DNA from: Prorocentrum cordatum
Taxonomy: Eukaryota > Sar > Dinophyceae > Prorocentrales > Prorocentraceae
NCBI GenBank assembly: GCA_963575745.1
Contig: CAUYUJ010016356.1
Location: 204,106 to 266,605, forward strand
DNA length: 62,500 nt
Direction of reading: 5' to 3'
The position numbers were made by a program, and so were the translations under genes. Positions 17,026 to 27,285 of this stretch are shown here, piece by piece. Each line of letters begins with the position of its first letter. Position 1 is the first letter of the stretch. The notes below the pieces were generated by a model. It had not been told where the DNA came from. It saw nothing but the letters and a program-made list of their open reading frames with translations, and did not search any database.

Positions 17026-17415
17026 GTGGGGATCTTGCGCGGTCTGGACCTGTGTGAGGTTCCCAGGATGTATAACTCTTTAAAATTTTATGTTTTTTTT
17101 GATTAAAAAACCACATAAGAAGACCAAGTTTCGCCGGAGACTCCCTCAATTTTTTATAAATCCATGGAGCTTGGCCGCTGTAAACTTCGGAGGGAGTCTC
17201 AAGCGAAACCGGCTTTTTCATTGTTTTTAAATTGATTTCAAACAGAAAAACACAATTTCGCTTGAGACCCCCTCCGAGTTTTACAGCAGCCAAGCTCAAT
17301 GGATTTATAAAAATTTGAAGGCGTCTCAGGCGAAACCTGGTTTGCTTATTTCAAAAATTTTACAAATTCATTAAATGTTCAAGACCGCTCAAGATCAGAT
17401 CGCTCAAGATCCCCA
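17026..17415. repeat. Palindromic hub 2
   Basis: A second copy of the hub. The outer left stem is 17026-17068, with a rearranged right stem ending at 17415 that contains GCTCAAGATC twice. Inner arms are 17128-17209 and 17255-17336, again opening GTTTCGCC and closing GCGAAAC. Confidence 0.85.
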
Positions 17416-18058
17416 CAAAAGGATTCCCTTTGAAATTCGCCACAAAAGGGTTTCTTTTGAATTCCGCCACACATAAAATCAATTTGTAATCCGCCACACA
17501 AGGATTCCTTTTGCAATTCTCCACAAAAGGGTTCCCTTTGTAATCCGCCACAAAAGGGTTCCCTTCGTAATCAGCCACAAAAGGAATCAAATTATAATCC
17601 GCCACACAAGGATTCCCTTTGTAATTCGCCACAAAAGGATTTCCTTTGTTTTCCGCCACAAAAGGAATCAATTTGTAATCCGCCACAAAAGGATTCCCTT
17701 TGTAATTCGCCACAAAAGGATTTCCCTTTGCAATCCGCCACAAAGGGATTCAATTTGTAATCCGCCACAAAACGATTCCCTTTGTAATTCGCCACAAAAG
17801 GATTCCTTTTGTAATCCGCCACAAAGGAATCAATTTGTAATCCTCTACAAAAGGATTCCATTTGTAATCCGCCACAGAAGGACTCCTTTTGCAATCCGCC
17901 ACAAAAGGAATCAAGATGTAATCCGCCACCAAGGAATCAATGTGTAATCCGCAACAGAAGGAATCAATTTATAGTTCGCCACAAAAGGATTTCCTGTGTT
18001 ACCCGCCACAAAAAATCTGCACTCCGCCATAACAAGGAATCAATGTCTAATCCGCCAC
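17416..18058 (-). repeat. 27-bp tandem array, reverse
   Basis: About 23 units, the complement of the forward arrays. It mirrors 15760-16203 and ends shortly before the right inverted repeat of the composite. Confidence 0.95.
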
Positions 18059-18133
18059 GAAGAGGAGGACGATGACGAAGACAAGGTAGTCGCCATCCAA
18101 ATGGGCCAAGAGAGTGGCCCACGGGAGTCCCAC

Positions 18134-19180
18134 GCCAAAAACTTCAGCGGCCTGCAGAATCACACCTGGAACATTCTACCCCGTTCTTCCTGCTAATTGT
18201 TCGTAATACATCAAAGGGCCAGTGGCCCAAGATGCGGAAAAGACGCCCGTCCTATCTCCGTTTTGTGCCACAACCTGTGTGCCACAATGCAGCTGCCCTT
18301 CTTGTTGTGGAATGAACGATGGGCGCACTGTGTCAGAATTTCCACACCCAGGCGCTTAAGCCGCTTGCGGACAGGACCTCAAGGGTGACATTTGCTGCGA
18401 GGGTGCCCTCGGCCCAAGCACATGACACAGCTTAACGGGGCGTATGCGCAACGATGTACACGAACCAGCTGAAACTCCCCTTGTGCCCCGCAGCTTCACA
18501 GTCGTCAGCCTCTGCCGAGCTTCCCTCCAGCTCCTCTCTGCGGATCCATCCCCTTATTGAGCGAATGGGCTTCGACTGACACCTCTGGGGACCTTCGATG
18601 CACAAGCCACTCTTCGGATGGCAGTAGCGTGACGCACCCTGCAATATTAAACTCCTCAACATGCGCTCGTTCGTCTTCGTCCTGCGGCCCCCCGCGCATG
18701 ACTTCTCCGCTCGCGTGCTCCGCCCCCCCCCCCCGAAGCCCAGCGTCTCGACAAACAACAACGCCGATAAGACACCACGCGCAAAGCTGTCGGCACAGCT
18801 GCGCCAAAGATGTCGCAGACGTCTCGAGAGGCCTTCCCTAGACCCTCGAGAGCCTCTGCAAGCCTCGGGCGCCCTCAAAAGCAGACGGGCAAACCGCGCC
18901 CAAAAGCCTCGATGTTCGAACTTGCGTGGTCCACCCCGACTCCTGTCCTCCTCGATCCTTCCCGATCTTCCTTGATCCTTCCCGATCCTTCTTGGTCCTA
19001 CCTCGATCCTCCTCCGTCCTACCTTGATCGTCCTCGGCACTCCTCGGCCCTACTCCGTTCCTCTCCGATCGTCCGCGGTCCTCCTCGGCCATTTCCGGGC
19101 CCCCCAATGCTCCCGGGTCCTCTCACGAGCGCGTTTCTGCATTTTCGGCGACAACGGGCGTCAAAAAAAGGAGGGAGCGG
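18134..19180. other. No gene recognised
   Basis: Mostly unique DNA. 18930-19110 holds degenerate CTCGATCCTTC steps with a spacing near 10-11 bases, and a poly-C run lies at 18724-18734. Minus-strand frames of up to 202 codons lack recognisable domains. Confidence 0.5.
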
Positions 19181-19321
19181 GGGGGGTATAACGTAACGCC
19201 CCCCCCCCGCCGCGTGGCTACGGCACCACAACCGTGCCCGCGCTCACGACGACGATGAGTGACGAGCGACGAGCGACGAGCGACGACGACGACGACGATG
19301 ACGACGAGGGGTGGTGAATAA

Positions 19322-19935
19322 AATGGTAGCGCTTCCGCGTGCACCACAGCGCCTGCGCGCACGAGCCACGACCAGGGGCCACGAGCCATGACCAGCTCAG
19401 CACGACGCACCACAATGCCTGTGCGCACCACAAGGCCTGCGTGCACCTCTGGGACCCGATGGGGTCCCGACGAGACCAAATTGTAGAAAATCGTGGGGGC
19501 GGCCGACACTATCAAATTCAGCCTGCGAATTGATTGTGTTGTTTCTCTTGTCCTGCGTGCACTCCTGCACTTCGAACCCACGACGCCCATGCACACCATG
19601 GCCACTGTGCGCGCCACAGCGCCCGTGAAAAGAAATGGCAAGGAATGGGGAGGGCAGGCAATGGTAGCGCTTCTGCGTGCACCACAGCGCGTGCGCGCAC
19701 GAGCCACGATCAGCGGCAACGAGCCACGATCATTTCAGAACCATCTGCGTGCACCACAATACCTGTGCGCACCACAAGGCCGCCACGCACATCTGGGGTC
19801 CCGACGGGACCAGATGCAAGAAAATCGCGGGGGCGGCTGATCTCATTAAATTCAAAATGTAAGTTAATTGTGATGATTCTTTGTTCTTGCCCTGCGTGCT
19901 GTCCCGAACTTTGACCCCACGGCGCCCGCACAACC
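19322..19935 (+). repeat. 338-bp tandem duplication inside family D copy 1
   Basis: Units begin at 19322 and 19660, both AATGGTAGCGCTTC(C/T)GCGTG, and stay alignable through GGGTCCCGACG and the TTGTTCTTGCCCTGCGTGC-like block. The second unit breaks off near 19935. Confidence 0.75.
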
Positions 19936-20029
19936 AGGCCGCCCAGCAGGCTGCCTCTGCCGCCTCTTGGCACCGAAGAGATGGCTTGACCCAAAACTGG
20001 CGATGCGGAGGAAGAGGGGGAGGAGAAGG

Positions 20030-20100
20030 AGAAGGAGGAGGAGGAGGAGGAGGAGGAGGAGGAGGAAGAGGAGAAACGGGAGGAGGAGAAGAAGGAGGAA
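20030..20100. repeat. (GGA)n microsatellite
   Basis: Short GGA/GAA tract inside family D copy 1. Confidence 0.85.
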
Positions 20101-20134
20101 GAGCTTTCACCGGGAACACAGAATCACAATCTCG

Positions 20135-20375
20135 GATCCCTGTGAGGATCCCAGTGCGCGCCCCTATGCGAATGTCTATGCGGATCCCGAGGCGGATCCC
20201 TATGCGGATCCGTGCGCGGATCCCTATGCGGATGCTTTTGCGGATCCCGGTGTGGATCCCGATGCGATGCCTATGCGGATGCCCATGCGCATTGCCATGC
20301 GAATCCCTGAGCGAATCCCTATGCGGATCCTTACGCGGATCCCTATGCGGCTGACTTTGCGGATGCGATCCCAAT
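20135..20375 (+). repeat. GGATCCCTATGCG minisatellite
   Basis: Irregular 12-18 bp steps built on GCGGATCC(C/G)TATGCG. BamHI-like GGATCC sites recur throughout. Confidence 0.85.
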
Positions 20376-20440
20376 GCGCACGGCGGCAGTGCCTGGAGCG
20401 CACTGGTGGAGGGGGGGGAGACGTCACGTCATAGGGGGAG

Positions 20441-20734
20441 GGGCGGGGGGTGTAACGCCCGCTATGCCCCAAGCAATAAACACGCTCCACGCTCCTCGAA
20501 CTTCCTCGATGCTTCTCGCGCTGCGTCGGGCTGGCGATGGCTCCCCTCGGCTGCCCACACGAGGCAACGGTGGCTCCCACCCCCGCGCGGAAACCCACGC
20601 GGCGCACCCTGTGCAAGTCGCCCAGGTCTGCCTGCGAGACAGGGGCAGGAACAATCAGCGTCGCATCGGAACATCGGATCAGATCGGATCGGGAAGCCTC
20701 CAACCCCTGGACAGAATCTGGAGTGGACGGCAAC
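20441..20734. other. No gene recognised
   Basis: Unique GC-rich DNA between the family D copy and a 111-bp tandem pair. Nothing recognisable. Confidence 0.4.
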
Positions 20735-20956
20735 GAGGACCACGACCAAGGCTGAGCGTGGAAACGAGGGTGTCCATCTTGGTCACCGTCCATCTTGGTC
20801 CCCGTCAGTTTGTGGAACATACTCGCGAATGGGCGACGGGGAAGCGAGGACCACGACCAAGACTGAGCGCGGCAACGTGGGTGCCCATCTTGGTCAACGT
20901 CCATCTTGGTCACCGTCAATTCGTGAACCATGCTCGCGAATGGGCGACGGCCTGCA
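20735..20956 (+). repeat. Two 111-bp tandem units
   Basis: Units at 20735 and 20846 both start GAGGACCACGACCAAG and end with CTCGCGAATGGGCGACGG. Each contains two internal CCATCTTGGTC steps. Confidence 0.85.
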
Positions 20957-20969
20957 CGGACCATGACGA

Positions 20970-21075
20970 CGATCGGCTCCTCCTCCTCCTCCTCCGCCTC
21001 CTCCTCCTCCTCTTCCATCCTCCTCCTCCTCCTCCTCCTCGTCCTCCTCCTCCTTCTCCTCCTCTTTCTGTCGGC
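20970..21075. repeat. (CTC)n microsatellite
   Basis: Interrupted CTC triplets, directly after the 111-bp pair. Confidence 0.9.
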
Positions 21076-21284
21076 ACGATCCAGCGACGTCTTGGTCATG
21101 GACAGCGTGTTTCTTCCCTCGAGATCGGGAAGCCCCCAGCGCCTTGCAAGAATCAGGGCGGAAATTCCTCGCCGCTTCTGGCCTCTGGGGGTAATCTGTC
21201 GGGCTCCAGGGCGGTGACGGAGACGGCCCAGGAGCAAAAAAACAGATCCCCAGGAGGTCAACGAGAAGCCAGGACGAGTCAGCA

Positions 21285-21470
21285 TCGAGCCGGGACGTCG
21301 AATCGAATCGAAGTGCACGTCGGATCGGGCCGCATCGGCCCGGGGGCAGAGCCGAACCGGGCCGGCCGCGCCAGGATGCACCACGGCGTCGTGCGGTCGT
21401 CAGGCCGCATCGGGCCGTCGGCACAATCGAAAATGGATCGGTCGATCGAGATTGGCCCTGGCTCGGCAGA
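21285..21470 (+). repeat. Dispersed repeat family E, copy 1
   Basis: The ordered blocks TCGAATCGAA/GGAGTG, CGTCGGATCGGGCCGCA, CGTCAGGATGCACAAC-like and ATCGGGCC(G/A)TC are shared with 56525-56745. GATCGG-rich. No coding sense. Confidence 0.5.
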
Positions 21471-21749
21471 CAAGGCGAGCACAGCGCACGAGCCAGTGTC
21501 TGCGAAGAGGGAGTGGCGGAACGGGTGCAAGATCGAGGTCCGAGGCTTCTCGCAGTTTCCTGTTCTTGCTTAAGTGGGGGCGCCTCAGGGAAGCCTCGGG
21601 TCTTCACGGCTGCACGCACCCTGGTCGAAACGCATACCAAGGCAGGTCCAGGGGTCGATCACAGTTGGGCTGCTGGAATGAGGAACGCTCAATCAAGAAC
21701 GAAGCCCCTCGCTGGCACCAAGAGAGCCCAGGTGCACGAGGAGTGCGAG
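21471..21749. other. No gene recognised
   Basis: Unique DNA without protein-like frames. Confidence 0.4.
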
Positions 21750-21907
21750 AGGAACAGCCATGGAAGGAGCTTGAGGAACATCGAGCCCCTTCCGAATCCA
21801 AGGCGGCCCTTCTCTCCGCGACTTGGCGAGGAACAGCCATGGAAGGACCTCCGGAACCTCGAGCCCCCCTCCGAGCCCAAGGCGGCCCTTCTCTCCGCGT
21901 CTTGGCT
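21750..21907 (+). repeat. Two 79-bp tandem units
   Basis: Units at 21750 and 21829 both start AGGAACAGCCATGGAAGGA and both end CAAGGCGGCCCTTCTCTCCGC. Confidence 0.9.
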
Positions 21908-22239
21908 GTACCAGGCATCCTCCGACGCGATGCGTTCCGTCATCCGCGGCCCCGAGGCTCCCGAGCCCTCACCCGGGCGTCGCCTCGCGTACTGGATCGG
22001 TGCCTGGCGCTCCTGGGGGTCCCGACGGCGCCCCCCAGAGGGTGTAATCAAGTAACAACCGCCGCGATAGAACAAAACGTCAAATGCACGCCACGAGTGT
22101 GTGTGTGTGTGTGTGTGTGTGTGTCCATCGCGCGCGCTTCGCGCGCGCTCAGGTTCTAGCCCAGGCTGGGGGCGCGCTAGAAGATCTTGGACAGCGCTAT
22201 CAAGCACAGGCGCGTGACATAGTCGTGCCTCCTGAGGGC
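21908..22239. other. No gene; short (GT)n tract
   Basis: A GT dinucleotide run at 22097-22124, then CGCGCGCTTCGCGCGCG palindromic sequence at 22130-22150. No gene seen. Confidence 0.5.
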
Positions 22240-24240
22240 CTCTTGGGAACCTCTTGGGTCTTCGTGGGGGCATCTGAAGGGTTTCTGGGGGGTTCTCCGT
22301 GCTTCCTCAATTGGCTGTTGTAGGCACTTCTTGGGTGCTTCTCGGGGGGGCATCTTAGGGCTTCTTGGGGTCCCTTAGGGGCATCGTCAGGGTTCTCTGG
22401 GCAGTCGGAAAGTGATGTTCTGCAGTCTGAAGCAGTCAATTGGCTGTCTTGGCTGCGTGGAGGCCCGGCTTGAGGCCACATTGGGGCAATCCGGAAGCCT
22501 CCTGGGGCCTCCTTGAAGCAATTTTGATGCATCGAGAGGACTGTTCGGCTATCTTGGGGCCCCGTGTGCGTCTCCTGTGAGCCTTTTGGGGCCTGTTGGG
22601 GGGCATTGGGGGCCTCGTCGGACCAGTTGGGGACTCTTGGGGCCTCCTGTGGGCCTCTTAGGGCGAAAAGCTCTGCTGTTGGGTTCTCGTTCCCCTTCTT
22701 GGGGCTCTCTTGGAGCCCTCTCGGGGCCCTCTCGGGCCGTCTTGGGCGCCTCGGGCACCGTCTTGGGGCCCTCGTGGGCCGTCTTGGGGCCCTCTTGGAG
22801 GCCTCTTCGGCTATCTTGGAGCGGCCATGGGGGTCACTTGGGCCGTCTTGGAGCGTCGGGATGCCAAAAGGCTGGGAACTCTAACATCCATCAAAAGCCG
22901 ATGGGAAAACAATGCTTCTTGGAACCTCTTCGGCCTTCTGGGGAGCTTCTTGAGGGCCTCTTGGGTCGCATTTGGAGGCCTCGGGTCGCCTCTTGAGGAC
23001 CTCTTGACAATGTTAGGGGCTTCTCGGGGCTTCCTGAGAGCCCCTCGGGGTGGAAGGCTCGGATTTTCGGTTCGTCTTACCCCTCTTGGGCCCCGATTGG
23101 GGCCGTATCGGTGCCCTCTCGGGCTGTCTTGGGCCCTGTTGGAGGCATCTTGGGCTATCTTGGATTGGTCTTAGAGGCCTTTTGGGCCGTCTTGGAGCGT
23201 CAAGACGCCAAAAGGCTGAAAACTCGAACATCAATCAAAAACCTATGGCATGACATGGATTTTTGCCTCTTGGGGCCTTCGTGGGAGGCCTCTTGGATAC
23301 TCTTCGGCCCCCTGGGGGGCTTCTTGGGGCCTCTTGGAGAATGTTAGGGGCTTCTCGGGGCCTCCTGAGAGCCTCTCGGGGTGGATTTTCGGTTCGTGTC
23401 AACCCTCTTGGCTCCATCTTGGGGCCGTCCTGGGGCCCTCTCGGGCCGCCTTGGGCGCCTCTGGCGCCGTCTCCGGACCCCCGTGGGCTGTCTTGTGACC
23501 GTCTTCGAGGCCTCTGGGGATGCCTTGGAGCGGAAATTAAAGCCTCTTGGGCCGTCGTGGAGCGTCAGGAAACTCAAAAGGTCGAAAATCGATCAAAAAC
23601 CAAAGACAACGAATTAGTTGTGCCTCCTGGGGCTCCTTGGGAGCCAATCTTGGAGACCTCTTGGGGCGTCTTGGAGGCCTCTCGGACAGTCAGGGAGCAA
23701 TTCTGGGGTGATCTCAGGCGGTCATTGGTCGTTTTCGTTGTCTGGAAACGCCAGGGCCGTCTTCGGGCGACTTTACAACGCCCCCAGCGCCACGGCAGGG
23801 CCCCCGGGCCCACCGGTGCGAGGGCCCCGTCCCGGGCCCCGCCTCGTGCCCGCGGCAGGGCGTCCCTGGGCCGTCTCGGCGCCCTCGTGGGGGCCTGTTG
23901 GGGCGACAGTGGGTGTCTGAAATCCATCAAAAACCGAAGGACAAGCAATGATTTTGGCGTCCCTTTGGGCCGTGTTGGAAGCCTTGTGGGCCGTCCGGAG
24001 GCCATCTTGGACGTGTTCGAACGATATGTCCTCGTTTCGGGGCCTCTTGGGGGCCTCTTGCGGCCCTTTTCGTCTGTGTTGGGGCTCTCTTGGGCCGTCT
24101 GGGGGCGGCCCTGGGCTGTCTCGGCGCCCTCTTGGAAGCCTGCTTGGAAGATTTCTGGGTGTTCTGGACCGTCCTCCTTCAACGTCGGCGGCACTGGCCG
24201 TAAGACGTCCTGGAACATGATTTGTTGGGGTGTCGTTGGG
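22240..24240 (+). repeat. Family F: CTTGGGGCC quasi-repeat with a higher-order unit of about 350 bp
   Basis: Built from short CTTGGGGCC(C/G)T steps spaced 10-11 or 21-22 bases apart. A longer unit is marked by TGGGCCGTCTTGGAGCG at 22839, 23183 and 23548. Each is followed by AAAAGGCTG/TCG and ATCAAAAACC, then TTAGGGGCTTCTCGGGG and ATTTTCGGTTCGT. A fourth, weaker unit has ATCCATCAAAAACC near 23925. Open frames through the block are compositional. Confidence 0.8.
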
Positions 24241-24427
24241 CGCCTCCGGAGGCTTCGGGGCCTGACACGTTTCCGAGCGTGGCTTGGGACTCTCGTGTTT
24301 TTACCTAACAGCGAAGACTGATAGGTTTCTAGTGGTCTCAAAAGAGCTCACAGATCACTCCACAGGGGGGTCCGGGCAGGTGTTGGGGAGTTGCCGGGCG
24401 GCAGGGTGCCGGGCTCGTTTTTCACCA
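24241..24427. other. No gene recognised
   Basis: Short unique stretch between family F DNA and the 73-bp array. Confidence 0.4.
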
Positions 24428-24792
24428 ACAGTCACACACTTCGTGCTCTTCGACTTCCCAGAACTCCATTCCCAGGCCACATTCTGAATACCCGGATGCA
24501 ACAGTCACACACTTCGTGCTCTTCGACATCCCAGAACGCCATTCCCGGGCCACATTTAGAATAACCAGATGCAACAGTCACACACTTCGTGCTCTTCGAC
24601 ATCCCAGAACGCCATTCCCGGGCCACATTCTGGAGGACCGGATGCAACAGTCACACACTTCGTGCTCTTCGAGTTCTCAGAACTCCATTCCCGGGCCACA
24701 TTTTGGATGCCCGGAGCCAACTGTAGGCCACTTCGTGCTCTTCGAGTTCCCAGAACTCCATTCCCGGGCCACATTTTGAATAGCCAGCGGCG
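24428..24792 (+). repeat. Five exact-length 73-bp tandem units
   Basis: Units start at 24428, 24501, 24574, 24647 and 24720. The core CACTTCGTGCTCTTCGA, CCAGAAC(T/G)CCATTCCC and GGCCACATT is conserved, and only the last dozen bases vary. Length is identical in all five. There are no unique spacers, so this is not a CRISPR array. Confidence 0.95.
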
Positions 24793-25095
24793 GCCATACC
24801 CACGGCCGACCCCCTGATTCCTTCTCCAAGGCATCCGCCGTATTTGACTGTTACCACTACACCCACTGCAACTACACTTCACTGTTACCACTACTGCCAT
24901 CCACCCACTACAACTATACTTCACTTCGCTGTTACCACCACACCCACTTCAACTACACTTCACTCGTTCACTCCCGCCAAATACAACTACTACTTCACTG
25001 TTACCACTACTACCATCAGTACTACTTTTACTGCTACTACTTCCCGTTTAGTCGTAGTAGTACTCGTACGCCTCTCCTCCTCCTTCTACTCGTTT
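24793..25095. other. ACTAC-rich stretch, no gene
   Basis: Irregular CACTGTTACCACTAC steps at 24850-25040. No coding signal. Confidence 0.5.
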
Positions 25096-25835
25096 CGCCA
25101 GGAGGAGGAGGAGGAGGAGGAGGAGGAGGAGGGGGAGGACTACCAGGAGGAGGAGGAGGAGGAGGAGGAGGAGGAGGAGGAGGAGGAGGAGGAGGAGGAG
25201 GAGGAGGAAGAGGAGGAGGAGGAGGAGGAGGGAGGAGGAGGAGGAGGAGGAGGAGGAGGAGGAGGAGGAGGGGGGGGAGAGCACCAGGAGGAGGAGAACG
25301 AGGACCACCAGGAAGAGGAGGAGGAGGAGGAGGAGGAGGGGGAGGAGGAGGAGAGAACACCACGAGGATGAGGACGAGCAAGACGAGGAGGACGAGAACG
25401 AGGGCGACCAGGAAGAGGAGGAGGAGGAGGAGGAGGGGAGGGGGAGGACTACCAGGAGGAGGAGGAGGAGGAGGAGGAGGAGGAGGAAGAGGAGGAGGAG
25501 GACGAGGAGGAGGAGGAGGAGGAGGACGAGGAGGAGGAGGGGGGGGGAGAGCACCAGGAGGAGGAGAACGAGGACCACCAGGAGGAGGAGGAGGAGGAGG
25601 AGGAGGAGGAGGAGGAGGAGGAGGAGAGAGCACCAGGAGGAGGAGGACGAGCAAGACGAGGACGACGAGAACGAGGACGAGCAAGAGGAAGAGGAGGAGG
25701 AGGAGGAGGAGGAGGAGGAGGAGCAGGAGAAAGAGGAGGAGGAGGAGGAGGAGGAGCAGGAGAAAGAAGACGAGCAGGAGGAGGACGAGGACGAGCAGGA
25801 GGAGGAGGAGGAGGACGAGCAGGAGGGGAGGGCGG
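25096..25835. repeat. (GGA)n triplet array with GAC/GCA variants
   Basis: About 740 bp of GGA triplets broken by GACGAG, GAACGAG and GAGCACCAGG modules. The modules containing ACCAGG repeat at roughly 170-bp and 290-bp spacings. Apparent 200-370 codon frames on both strands are artefacts. Confidence 0.95.
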
Positions 25836-27199
25836 CCGGCTGCCCCGGCCGGCTGCCCCGGCCGGCTGCCCCGACCGGCCGCGCTTGCGCCTGGCCGCGG
25901 AGCGCGGTCAAGGGAAGGGGGCGGGGGCCGGCGGTCAAGGTTGATACCCCCTCCTCGCTCGTTCCACTGCCTGCTCGCAGCAGTGGCACCAGCACATGCA
26001 CAAGAGATTTCTGCATGAACTCTTGTACTTGCATATATGATGGCCTTCGGCCAAAGTCGTGCGCACCAGGGCTCTGAGGAAGGCTCCCTAAGCTCGAGAC
26101 GCTTTGAATGCTCTGTAGTTTCCTCGTAGCCTCCTTTCCATGCCTTTGTAGCTTCCACGCACTCCTGCGTCGCCGAGTTTCTTCTTGCAGCGTCCTTGTC
26201 GTGTCGCGGGGTGCGTTTGCGTCACTTCGGTGTTGCTGCGCCTTGAGACGTGTCTCTGCTGCTTCTTCGTCTCATCGGGGACTCCAACGTCACCGAATTT
26301 GTTCCCGTATTGTGCTTGTCGTTCCAGCTCGTGCGTACGCGCGCAGAATGTTTCTCTGCAGCGCCCTCGTCGCATCGGGATCTCCAGCGTCGCAGAATGC
26401 ATCCTTGTAGCGCCTCTTCTTCCAGGGCGGCGTGGTCCTGAGTCGCCGCGGACGACTCGCCGCGGACGGTTCCATTTGATTCCACGGGCCATCGTGCGCA
26501 TGTAGTTTGCCACGCGCCTGCGCGCGCGGAGAGGGCCTGGGCGCCCTGTCGCCTGCGGGCGACCGCGCGGGTTAGTCCCCGCAAAAGCCAAAAAGGCATT
26601 TCCACACGCCGGGTAAAGCCTAAAAGGGCTTTCGTCTGCCTGATCCTTGCCCCCCGCTTTCCTTCTCTTCTTTCATCGAAGTCAGAACCCCCGCCCCCTA
26701 TGACGTCCTCCGCTGGCCTGGGTGGTCTACTCAGGTCGCGGAGGGGGATAGGGGGGGGGTCGTTGCCACGGCTGGTGCCTCGTTTTCACGACGGGGAGGG
26801 GGGGGTGCACCGTTCCCTCGGATGGGCACATCCCCCCCTCCAAGGGCCTCCGAGCCCTCCCTCTCCGTCCTTTTCTTCTCCCTTATCCTTCCCTCCCTCG
26901 CGGTTTTCGAAGCCTTTGGCGTCTCCGCCCACCAGAGCGGGGATCTCGACCCCCCAATGGGATTCGTGGAGCGGGGGGGGCCTTGAGAGGCCGAAGCATT
27001 TTTTGGGGCGGGGCCACACAGCACACACATCACATCCATCGAGTCACGCACACATACAGCAACACGCTTTCTCGACTCCACAGGGGGGGTGCTTCGTGGA
27101 GGCATCACTTGTAACTTTGAAATTCTGTAATCATTGCCGTTCTGGTTCAAAGAACTTGGATTGCAGGAGTTCGAGGCAAAAGCGAGCCTTGTCCGCATC
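25836..27199. other. No gene recognised
   Basis: 25836-25875 has three GGCCGGCTGCCCC steps. 26130-26430 holds a degenerate series of TTGCAGCG(T/C)CCTTGTCG and GTCGCC/GTCACCGAATTTG steps. The remainder is unique. Candidate frames of up to 167 codons on the minus strand show no domain. Confidence 0.5.
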
Positions 27200-27285
27200 C
27201 GCTCAACCAGTCTCACCGTGCCGTGCACGGTGCTTCTCAGCCTGTGTCACTGTGCGCTCCACGGTGATCCTCCGGGTGAGCTACC

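Larger units (their letters stand above)
13539..18133. mobile_element. 4.6-kb foldback composite of 27-bp arrays and palindromic hubs
   Basis: A perfect 30-bp inverted repeat bounds the block: GTGGGACTCCCGTGGGCCAC... at 13539-13568 and its complement at 18104-18133. Inside, 27-bp arrays run forward from the left, reverse at the right, and meet at two palindromic hubs. The order is: CT tract, short forward array, anonymous DNA, forward array, hub 1, short reverse array, forward array, hub 2, long reverse array. Foldback transposons are known for long inverted termini made of short tandem repeats, and this architecture fits. No transposase is seen. Confidence 0.6.
19181..20440. mobile_element. 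Foldback family D, copy 1
   Basis: The left end GGGGTATAACGTAACGCCCC and the right end (complement of CCCCCTATGACGTGACG) are inverted. Both D copies share GGCAGTGCCTGG(A/G)GCGCACTGG next to the right end and a GAGCGACGAGCGACGAGCGA tract in the interior (19258-19285 here, 47630-47660 in copy 2). Arrays of GCGTGCACCACAGCGCC occur inside. No coding sequence is recognised. Confidence 0.5.

Noticed and set aside
19209-19220. GTGGCTACGG as a leader relic
   Set aside because: Only nine bases match, which is expected by chance.
24428-24792. CRISPR array
   Set aside because: Units are contiguous 73-bp repeats with no unique spacers, and the DNA is eukaryotic.
25037-26158. 373-codon Leu/Pro-rich minus frame
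   Set aside because: Encoded almost entirely by GGA triplets read in reverse.
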